Source: Roridomyces roridus
Lineage: Eukaryota; Basidiomycota; Agaricomycetes; Agaricales; Mycenaceae
Reading direction: 5' to 3'
NCBI GenBank assembly: GCA_029378245.1
Contig: JARKIF010000024.1
Span: forward strand, 763,408-827,407
DNA: 64,000 bases
The notes beneath the pieces were generated by a model. The model saw nothing but the letters and a program-made list of their open reading frames with translations. It had not been told where the DNA came from and did not search any database. The translations under genes were made by a program, and so were the position numbers. The number at the start of each line of letters is the position of its first letter. The first letter of the stretch is position 1. This document shows, one piece after another, positions 33,232-44,700 of the stretch.

Positions 33232-33741
33232 TCTTCAAAAAATCCAGAATTGTATTCAGAAATCAAGCAGATCAGAGGCCAAGTAGGCTTACCCCCTGTT
33301 TGATAAATCCAGGAAATCATCTCCAGCCCGTTTGTCAGAAGAGAGAGAATCCATGTGGGGTAGGTAGGGGAGTGGGGGATCAGAAGGTCAATTTCCGGGG
33401 CCTCTTATATGTCAGGTTTGGTGTCTGCCGTAATGACTTGCCATCCTTCCACATGTCAAGGATTTGTCAAGGATATATTTGGAAATTCAACCGCCGAACA
33501 GTGTTTGCCGCTCACAAGATTCACAAGAAAGGGCCTTCTCCTCCCTTATGTCTTGTAACTGTGGTGAATTTCTTGTGCCGCCGACCCTGCACTATACGAA
33601 TTCTAATTTCTGAGGGCAAGGATCGTTATCAGCGTGGGATGGTGAACTTGTTGCGATCAGAACACGAGAACCTTGGGCGCTGATCGAGGGTTTCTGATTC
33701 TGATTCCAAGTACTTCGAACGGGAATCTTCATTGCATGCAT

Positions 33742-35312
33742 TTACAAAATGAACGTGAACCATACAATCACATGTGAACTGCCCAGCGGCGGCGTTTGTG
33801 TACCTCGGCCTGAGTCCGCGGCATGGTTAGAGGGGAGAGGAAGTGAAGCAGACACTGTAGGTTGTGCATTAGCTCGCGGTAGGATTGGTTCGGATACATT
33901 TCTGCCAACGCACGGAATCAGCGTCCATCGGGAAAATGAAGCAAAATCAGCGCCTATCCACGTCCCACTCAGCATCACTTCAACGCACGAGGATCAGGGA
34001 ACTTACATGACTCGCCGCACCGACGGCCACCCCGTCCGGAAAGGTATCCGCGCTCGTCTACCCGTCCTTGTATGCCGAAAGCGAGATCACGTCTGCACTT
34101 GTCGCATTACGCGCCCGAGCCTGGGCGCTGATATGTCTGCCTTTGAGCCGGCCACGGTGGTTATACTGTTTGATTACGAGTCAGTGCAAATACCAATGGA
34201 GCGGGAGGGTGCCTACGATGTACGGCAGATCTGTAGCGGAGAATTACGGCCAATGAGTTAACGTGGGTTGAATCCGGGGTGTACTCACCCAGCGCAGTCC
34301 CAGAGTGACAGGACTTCCAAAATTGGCTGTCAGTTTCAGGCTTCGTCGAGCTATGAGAGGTCCGGGAATACACACACCGAATACAGCCTACAAGCGAGAT
34401 TGCGATTAATCAGTGCTCGCTCGACGATGCAGTCAACGGCCCAACGCACCGTAAGACGGCATCCGGTGGGGAGGGGTCTGACCTGTTGTGTCCAGATCTG
34501 AGCGTATACTCAGGGAGAGGAAGAAGTATAGTCACCATGATAGCGTGCATTTCCTGATAACAGACAGATTGAGAGTTTGAGCGGGTCGAGTAACAAAGGA
34601 GGTGCCCCGCGCGTTTGAATTCGAGGGGGAAGATGACTAGCGCCGCGTACAGGGTCAACAACAGGGGATGTGCGACAAGATGGCACGCACCTTCGTCGTA
34701 CCCATCCACTTCGTCGCCTTCGAGATGAGGCATCTGGCCGCCATGTCCCGAGTCTGTCCAAGATGCATTTCAGTCCGGAATCAAGGTCAAAGATAGATTC
34801 GTACACTGGAAAAAAAGAGCACATCATGCGGCCGTGCGTCACGGACAAGCCCTTTCATCGCGTCGAGGATGTTGCGTCGGGTGGGCTGAGAGTGCCCATG
34901 CAGGCTGTCGTCGGTGAGCAGGACAATGTTGTGTGGGTGGTATCCCGCACGCCCTGAGGGACAAACATATATAATGGCGTACTGTGAGAGGGAGGGATGG
35001 CACTCACGAACGAGGAAATTGAAGCAATGCTTCGAATCATTCACGCACCCACGGAGCTCGTGTTTCTGGCCGCGGTAGTTGATGCCGATCTGCGAGCGAA
35101 AGTTTCCTCGAGTGAGGGGAGACATGGAGACAGACAGCGCGGCGTCTCCCAGTGCACTTGGAATACATGAATCGTGGAGAGCTGGGGTGTTTGAGTGGAC
35201 GGGGAATAGGAATCGAGGGTCGCAGCGACGGAATACATATGGGATAATCCGATGAACACGGGATCGTAAGGATGCCCGGTCTTACCGGTGCACACCTGAA
35301 GTAAACGAGCAC
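33742..35312 (-). pseudogene. Metacaspase (type I-like) with premature TAG
   Basis: Metacaspases are Cys peptidases cleaving after Lys/Arg, linked to stress and cell death. Order on the minus strand: a Pro/Ser-rich prodomain ending MYSKCTGRRRAV, IGINYRGQKHELRGCVNDSKHCFNFLV, YHPHNIVLLTDDSLHG, QPTRRNILDAMKGLVRDARPHD, SGHGG with the catalytic His (about 34751-34737), EGDEVDGYDEG, the short exon EMHAIM, VRPLPPDAVL, SCHSG with the catalytic Cys (34313-34299), DLPYI, then SADVISLSAYKDG. Here an in-frame TAG (34060-34058) precedes TSADTFPDGVAVGAASH, where the family normally has Gln. The C-terminus TQTPPLGSSH is also readable. His and Cys remain, but flanking residues differ from consensus (SN before SGHGG, WK before SCHSG). 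Splice sites are manual. Confidence 0.65.
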
Positions 35313-37785
35313 TCGGATGAGACATCTCGAGGGTGGGAGCGAGACCGCCTCGCGAGCTGAGGCAATGGGATGTGGTTCGGGTGATGGGACAAGGATGTAT
35401 CAGGGCTTCGCAGTCGACCATGAAATCGAACGCACGAGTAGAAACGCGTAGCTCAGCCAGAGGTCTATATGCGGAAGGGGAAGTGAGAATGGAGGATGAA
35501 ATGGGGCGAACGCATGGTGTCGATTCTCGCGGAAACGGTACCGGTGAGATGGGTCGTGAGCGAGAGATCAACTCTCCGTATGTGTATGAATTGACCGAAG
35601 ATGGTACCAGTGAGTGCGAGAGCCGTGAGTGCAGTTTCGGAGAATGGGCAGGAGGTTGAGTTGTTCAGAGGTTGAATACACGTATTATCGGCCAAACTGG
35701 TGACCAGGTACTAAGGAACCGACATTCCAAGGTTTCAAGGTTGAGAGACGCAGGGACGAATTATTCTGGAGAAACTGAAGCCCATTGCGCGAACAAAGGC
35801 ATATGGCATCCGGAAAGAATGGTGTGGAAGTAGAAGGTTCCAGGCCAAGATAGCGGTGAAAGCAGCGCTATGGCCCGTAGATCATACCACCAAAAGGATG
35901 AGGGAATGTTCCGTCTGGGGAGGCGGGCGAACACCGTGGGCCGACATGGATCAAGGGCAAAGCAGCGAGACGGTGCAATGATGGTCTGGTTCGAATCACA
36001 TGAGGAACGCAGAATCGGAAGGTATGTGTATACGAGGGGCATGGTCCGGGAGGCCAGTGAGTGAATGAAGGAATGCTCATGGACGATTGGAAGTCGAACA
36101 GCATTAGAAACCCGCGTTTGATTGGAATAGGAGCCACATGGACGCAGGTCGTAATCCGCGAGCATGATAAATATTTGACACTAGGAGGGATGGAATTTTC
36201 GAAAATGCGAAGGGCCAACGAGATCGGCGGCCGATGTGTCTGTGCAAGACTGAGAGCAAAGGTTCGGGTTCTCTCGGTGGCAGAGCCGCGGACGCCCCAA
36301 CCTAGCAAAGTAGATGCGACAGGTGTAGAGGATTGGTCTCGATCGGGAAGTGCCGGGCGAGTAAAGCAGTTGAAGGTGATGCTCAACACGGAACCGTCAA
36401 TCGAATAGGATTGTATCGACCACGAAGCGGAAGGATTGTACATACATGAAATGGAAGGATTGGAAGAATGAGCAGTTTGAACGTCCAGTGCACGAACGAG
36501 ATGGTATTCGAATGGACGGGATTGAAAAACCCAGTGGAGAATGTACAGCCTGGATTTGCATCACGGCCACGCAAGGGGATGTTTAAGGGACACGCAAGTT
36601 TGCAAGCGACCGTGTTGCGGATGGTGCATGGTCAGCGCGAGTCGAAGGGTGGAATGAGGTAGCTGGAGAAAACGGCATCCTGAATTAAGACCATGGGAAT
36701 GGCGAAAGACGTCGAGAGCAAGCAAGATGCGAATGGAAACCTCAAACGGGGGAATCCGGATGTACCGCCGGCGTGGAAGCCGAGATTGGACGTCCAACGA
36801 TGGAAGAGTGTGAAATTTGAATTACGATTGAGCTGGATGAGCCCGATTGAAAAAGGGGACACGAAAGAAAAAAAAACATGTGAAATCTAAATGGGACAGT
36901 ATTGAAAACCGGGTGGAGAGGGCAATCTGAACGCGATGACGGGGACACGAAAAGGCGGTTGAACAACAGGTGGCATTGAGAGCAGGGTCGAGAAGGTAAT
37001 CCAGAGCGGTAGAGAGATACTTAGTTTGGCCGCGGAAGGAATTCCGGATGAGACAGCATTGAAAGCCAATGGGTAGATTCGTCCAAATTGAGCACGGGGA
37101 CGAAAGCGAGGGGGATGAGCAATTATTCCAAGGTCAAATGGGAGACATGGGAAGCCAAACGAAGGGGTGATCCGGAGTCTGGGACACGGATGGCACAGCG
37201 TCGAAAAGCAAATGAAGAGGATCATCCGGATCGAACCACGGACATGGGCGTTGATCACGAATCTCCAGTTCGAATGCGAGGCGGCGAAAACCGAATGCAG
37301 CAGGTGGTGGCGGTTTAGAATGAGGAAGAGGGAGTGCAGCGCCGACAGCTGGAGAGGGGTCTTTAAGGTTAAGGGAGAGTGATGAGGCCGAGTACTCGAA
37401 TACGGAGTGTCGAGGATGTGGCTGGTGCAATGGAGTGGGCCTGGTACAGTCTGGCTCCTATGCATGCAGACAGAAAGAACGGCTGGCAATTCCGTAGTGT
37501 GAGAGTGGAATCCGCGGGGAAGCGCAGTCGTCATGCAGGTGGTGGTAAGAGATCAAGAGGGGTTCACTGCCACCTGTCACTCCTCCATCACAAGACGGCG
37601 TCCAGCTCCCAAGCTCGCTAGACTTCCAGGATGGACGTGTACGGCGCTTCTGAGCACTTTGTAAGTCGAGTAAGAGGGTCGTGGCCGCTGACAAGCCACT
37701 GACAAGCCACGTGAAAGCTCGTCGCTTCCCTTTCTCGTCGACGCCGTCCGTCCGTCTCATCCCTCCTCCCGAGAGAGACCAGACC
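35313..37785. other. Long stretch without a recognised gene; diverged internal repeats
   Basis: Several open frames exist on both strands but none shows motifs, and their translations look like low-complexity Ser/Pro/His sequence. On the plus strand a motif like CA.YATTGAAARCC...GGAGARGG recurs at about 36520, 36897, 36974 and 37057, suggesting an old tandem repeat. I see nothing else. Confidence 0.45.
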
Positions 37786-39197
37786 ATGTTCATCCTACCA
37801 GCCACCTCCGTCACCGACGTGGCCTTGGCCAGCATGCCCGAGCCCGCCACGTGGCTCCATGCCCTCCGCCTCCCACTCGCCTTCCTCGCCTCCCTCATCC
37901 TCCTCACCCTCGCACGCCGCTTCCTTCCTCGTCCAGCACTCGTTGTACCTATCCAGGTGCAGGAGAAGCTGGTCGCAGCCAAGACGGCCCTCCCCGCTGC
38001 TGAGACGCCCACTGCGTCTCACGGCCGCTTCTCATGGCTGCCACGCCTCACATGGGAGACACTCCCAGCTGCCCCGGTCCCCGTCATGGAAACGAAATCC
38101 AAAATGCCTACGACTACCACTACGACAAAACTTAATACGCCTCTACCGCTACCCAACGGCCGCGCACCCACCCGCGCAGGCCCCGTCCGTCGACCAGAGC
38201 CCGCACTCGCTCCTCACCTCCGAGTCGGTGTCGAAGCTCCCCTACCGGCGCTTTACTCGTGTCCACCTGCGTCGATGGCCAAGATGACTATGAGTCGGCA
38301 TGTGCGTGTCTTTCTCTTTCTTTCTCCCTCCTTCATTCCTTCCCGTACTCCCGAATCTACTCCATCCGTCTTTACCTCGGCGACGGACCCACTCTCGCGG
38401 AGCCGACGTTGCGGCTTCTTTCGCGGAAGCGAAGCGCTGGCTGGTGATGACGTGGCACAGAGAATCTCTGCGGAGCCGTGCATCGTGCATTGGGGACGAA
38501 TACCGGGTGCAAGGAAAGGACGCACCGGCCCTCCCCGTCGGTCACGGCGTGCGGCCTCCGTCGCCGTGCTCGTCGACGGTGATCTGCCGCGCTGTGCTGG
38601 CAGCCTAGGCTCGTGACCAACCGCTCCACATGACCAGGCAAGCTGATCTGCGAAGCGGCTAGGTGACTTCAGCCCATATTAGGCCAGTCACGCAAAGCGT
38701 GACAACGACTTAGCGAAATTCGTCGCACTCGATTCCACCCAGTCCCTTCGCTCCGCAAGCCCTGATCACACCAAACATACCAAATATCGCACCAAACCTG
38801 ACCACTATCAGTACATACAAAACCACACAAATGTTCTCATTGAATCCCGCTATTGAGATTGCGCTGCGGAGCGAACGGGACTGGTCGCGAGTCTACTGGC
38901 AGCCATCAGATTCCGATCTACCTCTCCCGCTCACCCATCTCCCGTCCATCCATCCACATCTCCATCGTCATCTCCGTCTTCTGCATCTCCATCTCTTGAT
39001 AGAAAGTAATGCTGATTACCCTCCCGCAGACGTACCGCCGCCCGTCCCCACCCTCACCCCGACGCGCACCGTCAATATCCCGTTCTTCTTCATCATCCCC
39101 AGTGAAAACACGGTTGGTTCAAAAGAGATCAAAGTGGTATCAAACAGGAGATGTCAACTTAGCCGAGCTTCAAACGGAACAAACGGGAAGAAAATGA
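37786..39197 (+). CDS. Single-pass membrane protein with transposon-derived C-terminus
   Basis: Exon 1 (37786-38301) has a hydrophobic segment at about residues 24-42 (LRLPLAFLASLILLTLARRF), a Thr/Pro-rich middle, and ends APLPALYSCPPASMAKMTMSRH at a GTGCGT donor. An acceptor at 39028 or so (CTCCCGCAG) continues the frame with TYRRPSPPSPRRAPSISRSS, giving a phase-0 junction across a long intron of about 0.7 kb. Nine codons later the TIR element begins (39098), and translation runs about 30 codons into it before a stop at 39197. The long intron is unusual for this genome, so the model is tentative. Function unknown. Confidence 0.45.
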
Positions 39198-40570
39198 GCA
39201 AGGCACATGCACTCAAGCTTTCTTTCCTTTTCTTTCTTGTTTATCCCCACTGTCCGGGTCAGCTTGGCCTGGGCAGCTGCACAGTCATCGACGCATCCGA
39301 CGTGCGAAGGCGTGCCACGTAGTAGTCCCGTGACTCGCATCCGACTTCTTTTCTTCTTCCAAGTCCTCCTCTCGCCTCCTCTCGCCCTGGTCACTCTCTT
39401 GTGCCGGACCTTCGACGCTGCCCATATACTCGTCTTCCCTCCTTCCCACCACACTCCGAGTCACCGTGTGGCCGTCGTCGACCTCGAGATGGGCTTTGGA
39501 TGGGCCAGTGGACCTTCTTCGCAGTCACGGTATGTGCTCTGCAGCCTCTGCTGCAGGCTATCCGCTCTGTTACCCTTCTCAATTCCGTCCGGAGACAGAT
39601 GACGACACGGCCATGGCCCTCGGCGTGACACGACGACACGACGCCGTACCGTGAGCCGCACACCATGCGCCGTCGATGGCGTCGCATTCCGCTAACCATA
39701 CGACCTATCTAACGACGTCGAGTGTCCCAACCTCCCGTGACTACGCCGCCGACCCGTCTGCCAAGGAGACCACTCTGCTCGCTACGGGGCCCCGCCTCTT
39801 GTATGTCACCGCCCGGTGTCTTGTCTTTCTCCTCACCATCATCTCCAGTGCGACGTTTCGCTCTTCTTTGTGCTCGCCGTCGGCCGCGGACTCGTAGGCC
39901 ACACTATTGCCCACGACGCTACCTCGTGTATGTAGCCGCGCTTATCTTGCTTGTCTTTGCTCACCGTCATCTGCAGTGCCACGTTCCGCATCCGTCCGGC
40001 TCGCCGTTGGCCGCGGAGTCCAATGCCCAATGCCTTCCCAAGAGAGAGCTACCCCGAAGCCTGGATCAATCGCAGATTTTGCAGCTCGGTACGTGGATTC
40101 TTTTCCAATGATTCAATATGCGCGCAGCGCGACTGACTCCTGTACAGAAATATCGAAAGATCGCGGTGACTTTTCCTAGTGGCTTTCTATGCCACTGACT
40201 TCATTTCGGCGTCCCGGGTGGAGATGGCGTGCAGTGTCGGGTGGATGGATTGGGTATAGGGTATTCCGAGTAGAAAAACTGTATTACATGAGCACAATTT
40301 CAATCCCTTTTAATCCCTTTCTTTCGTTACCTGTCTTGAGAAGATTCCCGTTTGTTCCCATTTGATCCAGATCCTACCGACAGCTGTGCCCTGCAGGCGA
40401 GGATCAAAAGAGATAAAAATGACTGGCTCCGGTTTATAGCACACTTGACCGCTCGGCTATGGACATTTTCGTGTTTGAAACGGTATCAAACGGGATTCCA
40501 TTTTGGCAGGCTGACATATCCCGTTTGATACCGTTTTCATCTCGTTTGAACCCACCGTGTTTTCACTGGG
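39098..40570. mobile_element. Non-autonomous TIR element, 1,473 bp, 7 bp target duplication
   Basis: The ends are complementary for about 55-60 bases, starting CCCAGTGAAAACACGGT at 39098 and its complement ending at 40570. The 7 bp CATCATC flanks both sides (39091-39097 and 40571-40577). Subterminal copies of a motif like GGTATCAAAC and its complement GTTTGATACC are present inside both ends. No transposase frame is evident. The superfamily is not assigned; hAT and P-like elements make 8 bp duplications, so 7 bp does not fit neatly. Confidence 0.85.
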
Positions 40571-41796
40571 CATCATCACCTACTCCCCGCCCGTCGTCTT
40601 CATCATGACGTGGAGTGGAATGAATGAATGGGGGTGTATGATAATTCTAAACTGACGGAGTGGATTGGATGGACTGGTATTTAGTTGCCGACCTTTGTTT
40701 ACACGTATTCTTATTCTATCTTGCTTTTCGTTGTTGGAGCGGTGAAGGTGAATGAATGAATGAATGAATCATTGCATGGGTAAGTGTAAGTGCTCGTCTG
40801 CATCTTCTCAGAGTTGTGGGATTGCTTTGGGGCTGGCACGACGAGCCGCCGGGGTTCGATTCCCGCCAAAGCATGCGCATCCGCCGCGAACATCTCCATT
40901 TTTTTCTTGTTGGTTTCTTCATTTCCCGACTGAGCTCTAATATGGCTTTTCTCATGTTCGTGTTAGAGAGCGGCTCTTCGTCCTACTTACTTACGACCAA
41001 CCAAGTCACTTTAATTTAAATTTGTTCGACCTCTCCTGTACGCTTGCGCTGACAGATTCTGATTCCTCCGAGGGAAATGGATTGCTTTGATTCTTGCCGT
41101 TTGCCGGCGTTCGTGCCTCTGCACATGAAAAAATCAGGCTTGGCTTACTTCTCCAGCTAAGTTGCAACGTTGCTTCCTTCTTTGGTGCAAAGGTCCGGGG
41201 GTTCGATTGCATGGATGATCTCACGGTGAAGTAAGTAAGTACCTCCTGGGATGTAGGTGTGTGCCTCGAACTTGAAAGGATCGGCGCTGAGTTGGAGAGC
41301 GGGTAATTCTCAATCCTGATTCCTGTTTAGAGATTTCAGGGTTGACCAAGTCATTTTGTTCGGAGTATTGCAATGGGTAGAACACGCACCGAGCTTCTAA
41401 ATGAAGTTACGACACCCATCGGCAGGCTGTCGATTAACGCCGCATCGTCGGTGGTGTGATTTGGAGGCATCCTCGGTGTGATTTGGAGGCATCCCGGACG
41501 CGTTGTCGGGCGGTGGGCGCGGGTTAGATGAGGGTAGGGAAGAGAGGGATGCTACAAATATTTGGGAAACAAATGGCGTGATATCGCCAACACTCAACAA
41601 AATTCTTCGTGTCATTCGTGACGCTCGGTTGCTGTGTTCCAGATCTCTGGGCCGAGGGGGTGACGGTGGCGTACCTTGTATTCTATTGCGCCCCCCGAAA
41701 TGCGTATACACACCCGTTAACGACAGCCTGAACGCACACGCTATTTCCGAGCGGGAGCCGAGCTAGCGGGGTTCGCAACTCTGTCCTTCCCCCACC
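40571..41796. other. Intergenic region with tRNA-like fragments and GAAT repeats
   Basis: Contains a short (GAAT)n tract near 40749-40768, a T-arm-like GGGGTTCGATTCCCGCC near 40852 flanked by a potential 7 bp stem (TGCTTTG/CAAAGCA), and another GGGGGTTCGATTGC near 41196. None forms a normal tRNA. No gene is recognised before the ATG at 41797. Confidence 0.4.
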
Positions 41797-44700
41797 ATGG
41801 CCAGCGCTACTGAACTCTGCGCCAACACCGACATCTCGGGCATCGGGGTCCGCGTTGCCACCTACGCCCAAAACTTCCTCAGCTTCGTCCCGGCCTTCTA
41901 CGCCATCCTAGGCGACGGAAAAGTCAGTAGCGCTGAAGTCTCATTCATCGAAGACCAGTCGACCAACATCCTCCTCACCGCCTTCGGCCTCTTGATCTCC
42001 ACCATCGTACAGGCCACCCACTCTCAAGGCCTCGACAACTACCATGCCGCACTCGTCCTCAATCTCAGCTGGATGAACAATACCAACACGTTCATATACC
42101 TCCTACTCCGTGTCCACCGTGCCATTTGGCAGCAGGGCAAGACATGGTCCGACTTCCGGGCCGAGCTGCGACACTGGACGAAGCGGACCTGGGCCGTCGT
42201 ACGCCCACGGCGGATTTGGACCGCCGTTTGGGCCAAGAGACACTCCTCGACCAAGGCCGGAGTGGCCCCTCACCAGTCCCCCTCCTGCGAGCCCCCCTCC
42301 TCTAGGGAGCCCTCCTCCGAAGAGTCATCGTGGTTCACCGCTCCCACCCTCGTTGGCAGTGCTCACTTGTCGCTCATGGCTGCCGTAGGCATCTGGCTGT
42401 GGGCAAATCCGGCTGGTTTCGGGACCTCAGAGTCGCCGCAATGCCTGCCTGGGCCACCGCCCTCCATCTCCGTCCTGGGGCAAAAAAACCTCTTTGATTC
42501 TAGCGCGCTGCGCATCCTCTCGCTGATGATCTATGCCCTCGTTGCTATCCCGGGAATCAATCTCGTCCTCCCGATACTCTTCCTCTCCGGACCCTACCTT
42601 GTCTTCAATCTGGGGATCTGGGGAAAGGAGTCAACCCCCGACGCAGAAAAAGGGCAGCCCGCTCCCGAGGACAAAGGGCAGCGCCTGAGCGAAGACAAGG
42701 AGCGGTGGGCGAGGTGGTCTTCCAGGTGCCTCGTGTCCGCGCTCTCTGCACTTCTTGCTATCAACATTATCTTCGTCGTCGACACCGAGCTCACAATATC
42801 CCGGAACGAATCTCGCCAAGCGGGGCAGGACAACATTTGGACTCTCGGTCAGGTGTTAGCGCTCCTGCTCGTTGCAGTTCCGCTGAAGGATCTTTTGGTG
42901 TACTTGTGGTCTTCGACACCACTGGGAGCACATTTTGGCACGGAACTTGGACTGGCAATGAAGGGTTTCCGCAGAAAGCCAGATGCGAGAATGACAAATG
43001 TGATTGACGGAGAAGATGATCCATGGGAAGTGGTGCGCAAGTGGATCTCGACGATCGGGGACACTCCAGGTACGAATTTGAACATCTTACCATTTGATTG
43101 GGCTCAAGTCGCATTCCAGTCAAGGTCAACTTCTCCTGGGTGTATCTTGCTGGAAAGGAAGGTCATGGCGACATCATACACTTTCTTCTGAGAAATGTAC
43201 CCAATATCAATGAACGAGGTGAGTTTCCCATTCCCATTCTGCAGGCGATCGACCAACATGCCTACAGATGACACAGGGAAGACTGTGTTGCACTACGCAG
43301 TGATGCGCGGTCACCCAAGCATTGTGAAAATTCTTAATGATAATGGTGCTTCGCTCGAACTTGGAGGTGTGTTGTCATTGATTTGAGAGTTGCTTGAAAG
43401 TTGATGGGTGTGTGAAGATCGCGACCTGGCCACGCCGCTGCATCTCGCATCATCAGGAGGATATGTCAAAACTGCACAGCTGCTCATTAATAGCGGAGCG
43501 AATGTCAACGCACGAGGTTTGTGATCGGCAGTTCTTCCTTGCAACTTGTTGAGTAGCTGGACAGATATTGACAGGTGGACACCGCTACATTATGCGGCAC
43601 TGAAAGGCCACATTGAAATCACAAATCTCATCGTAAAGAGCCAGGGGGACATTGGTGCAAAAGGTGGGTATTCTCTGCATCTCTCTCGCTTGCCTCATTG
43701 ATTACCGGCGCAGACGAGAATGGTATGACTGCAAACGATCTTAAAACACGTGTGTTTTTCACGCTACTTTCCCACGCTTTTTTCATCATCCACACAGGGG
43801 ACAATGGGAACACACCACTGCATGTTGCATTAGCTGATGCCCAGGCTGACGTTGCAAAGCTCCTGATTGAGAAAGGAGTTAAGATCAGCGTGAAAGGTGT
43901 GTATTCTGGTATTCTTTCCCCCTACATTATTGATCATCCACACAGGGGACGATGGGAACACGCCACTGCATCTTGCATTAGCCAATGGCCATGCTGATGT
44001 TGCAATGCTCCTAATTGAGAAGGGAGCTGACATCAACGTGAAAGGTGTGTCTGCTGCTCTTCTTCCCCCCTACCTTGTTGATTCATCCACACAGGCAACA
44101 GGGGGAACACGCCACTGCATGTTGCATTAGCCAATGGCCAGGCTGACGTTGCAAAGCTCCTGATTGAGAAAGGAGTTAAGATCAGCGTGAAAGGTGTGTA
44201 TTCTGGTCTTCTTTTCCCCTATTGATCATCCACCCAGGGGACGATGGGAACACGCCACTGCATGTTGCATTAGCTGATGGCCATGCTGAGGTTGCAAAGC
44301 TCCTGATTGAGAAGGGAGCTGACATCAGCGTGAAAAGTGTGTCCTCTGCTCTTCTTTCCCCCTACCTTGGTGATTCATCCACACAGGCTACAATGGGAAC
44401 ACGCCACTGCATGTTGCATTAGCCAATGGCCATGCTGATGTTGCAAAGCTCCTGATTAAGAAGGGAGCTGACATCAGCGTGCAAGGTGTGTCCTCTGCTC
44501 TTCTTCCCCCCTACCTTGTTGATTCATCCACACAGGCTATGTTGGGAACATGCCACTGCATGTTGCATCAGCCAATGGCCATGCTGATGTTGCAAAGCTC
44601 CTGATTGAGAAGGGAGCTGACATCAGCGTGAAAAGTGTGTCTTCTGCTCTTCTTTCCCCCTACCTTGTTGATTCATCCACGCAGGCTACAATGGGAACAC

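Noticed and set aside
29750..33700. Proof of repeat-induced point mutation
   Set aside because: Two TAGs and visible AT-richness are only suggestive; dinucleotide counts and a paralog alignment are needed.
36887..37534. 215-codon open frame on the minus strand
   Set aside because: No motif, His/Ser/Pro-rich translation and a repeat-like background. No splice or start context supports it.
38831..39322. 163-codon open frame starting MFSLNPAIEIALRSERDW
   Set aside because: It lies inside the proposed long intron and runs into the TIR element in a frame different from the one that continues the upstream exon.
39207..39602. Open frames inside the 1,473 bp element
   Set aside because: No transposase motifs; they overlap each other and look like chance frames in pyrimidine-rich sequence.
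40838..40890. Short tRNA with a 7 bp acceptor-like stem TGCTTTG/CAAAGCA
   Set aside because: The total length is only about 51 nt and the T-stem pairs poorly. A truncated tRNA relic is more likely than a functional gene.
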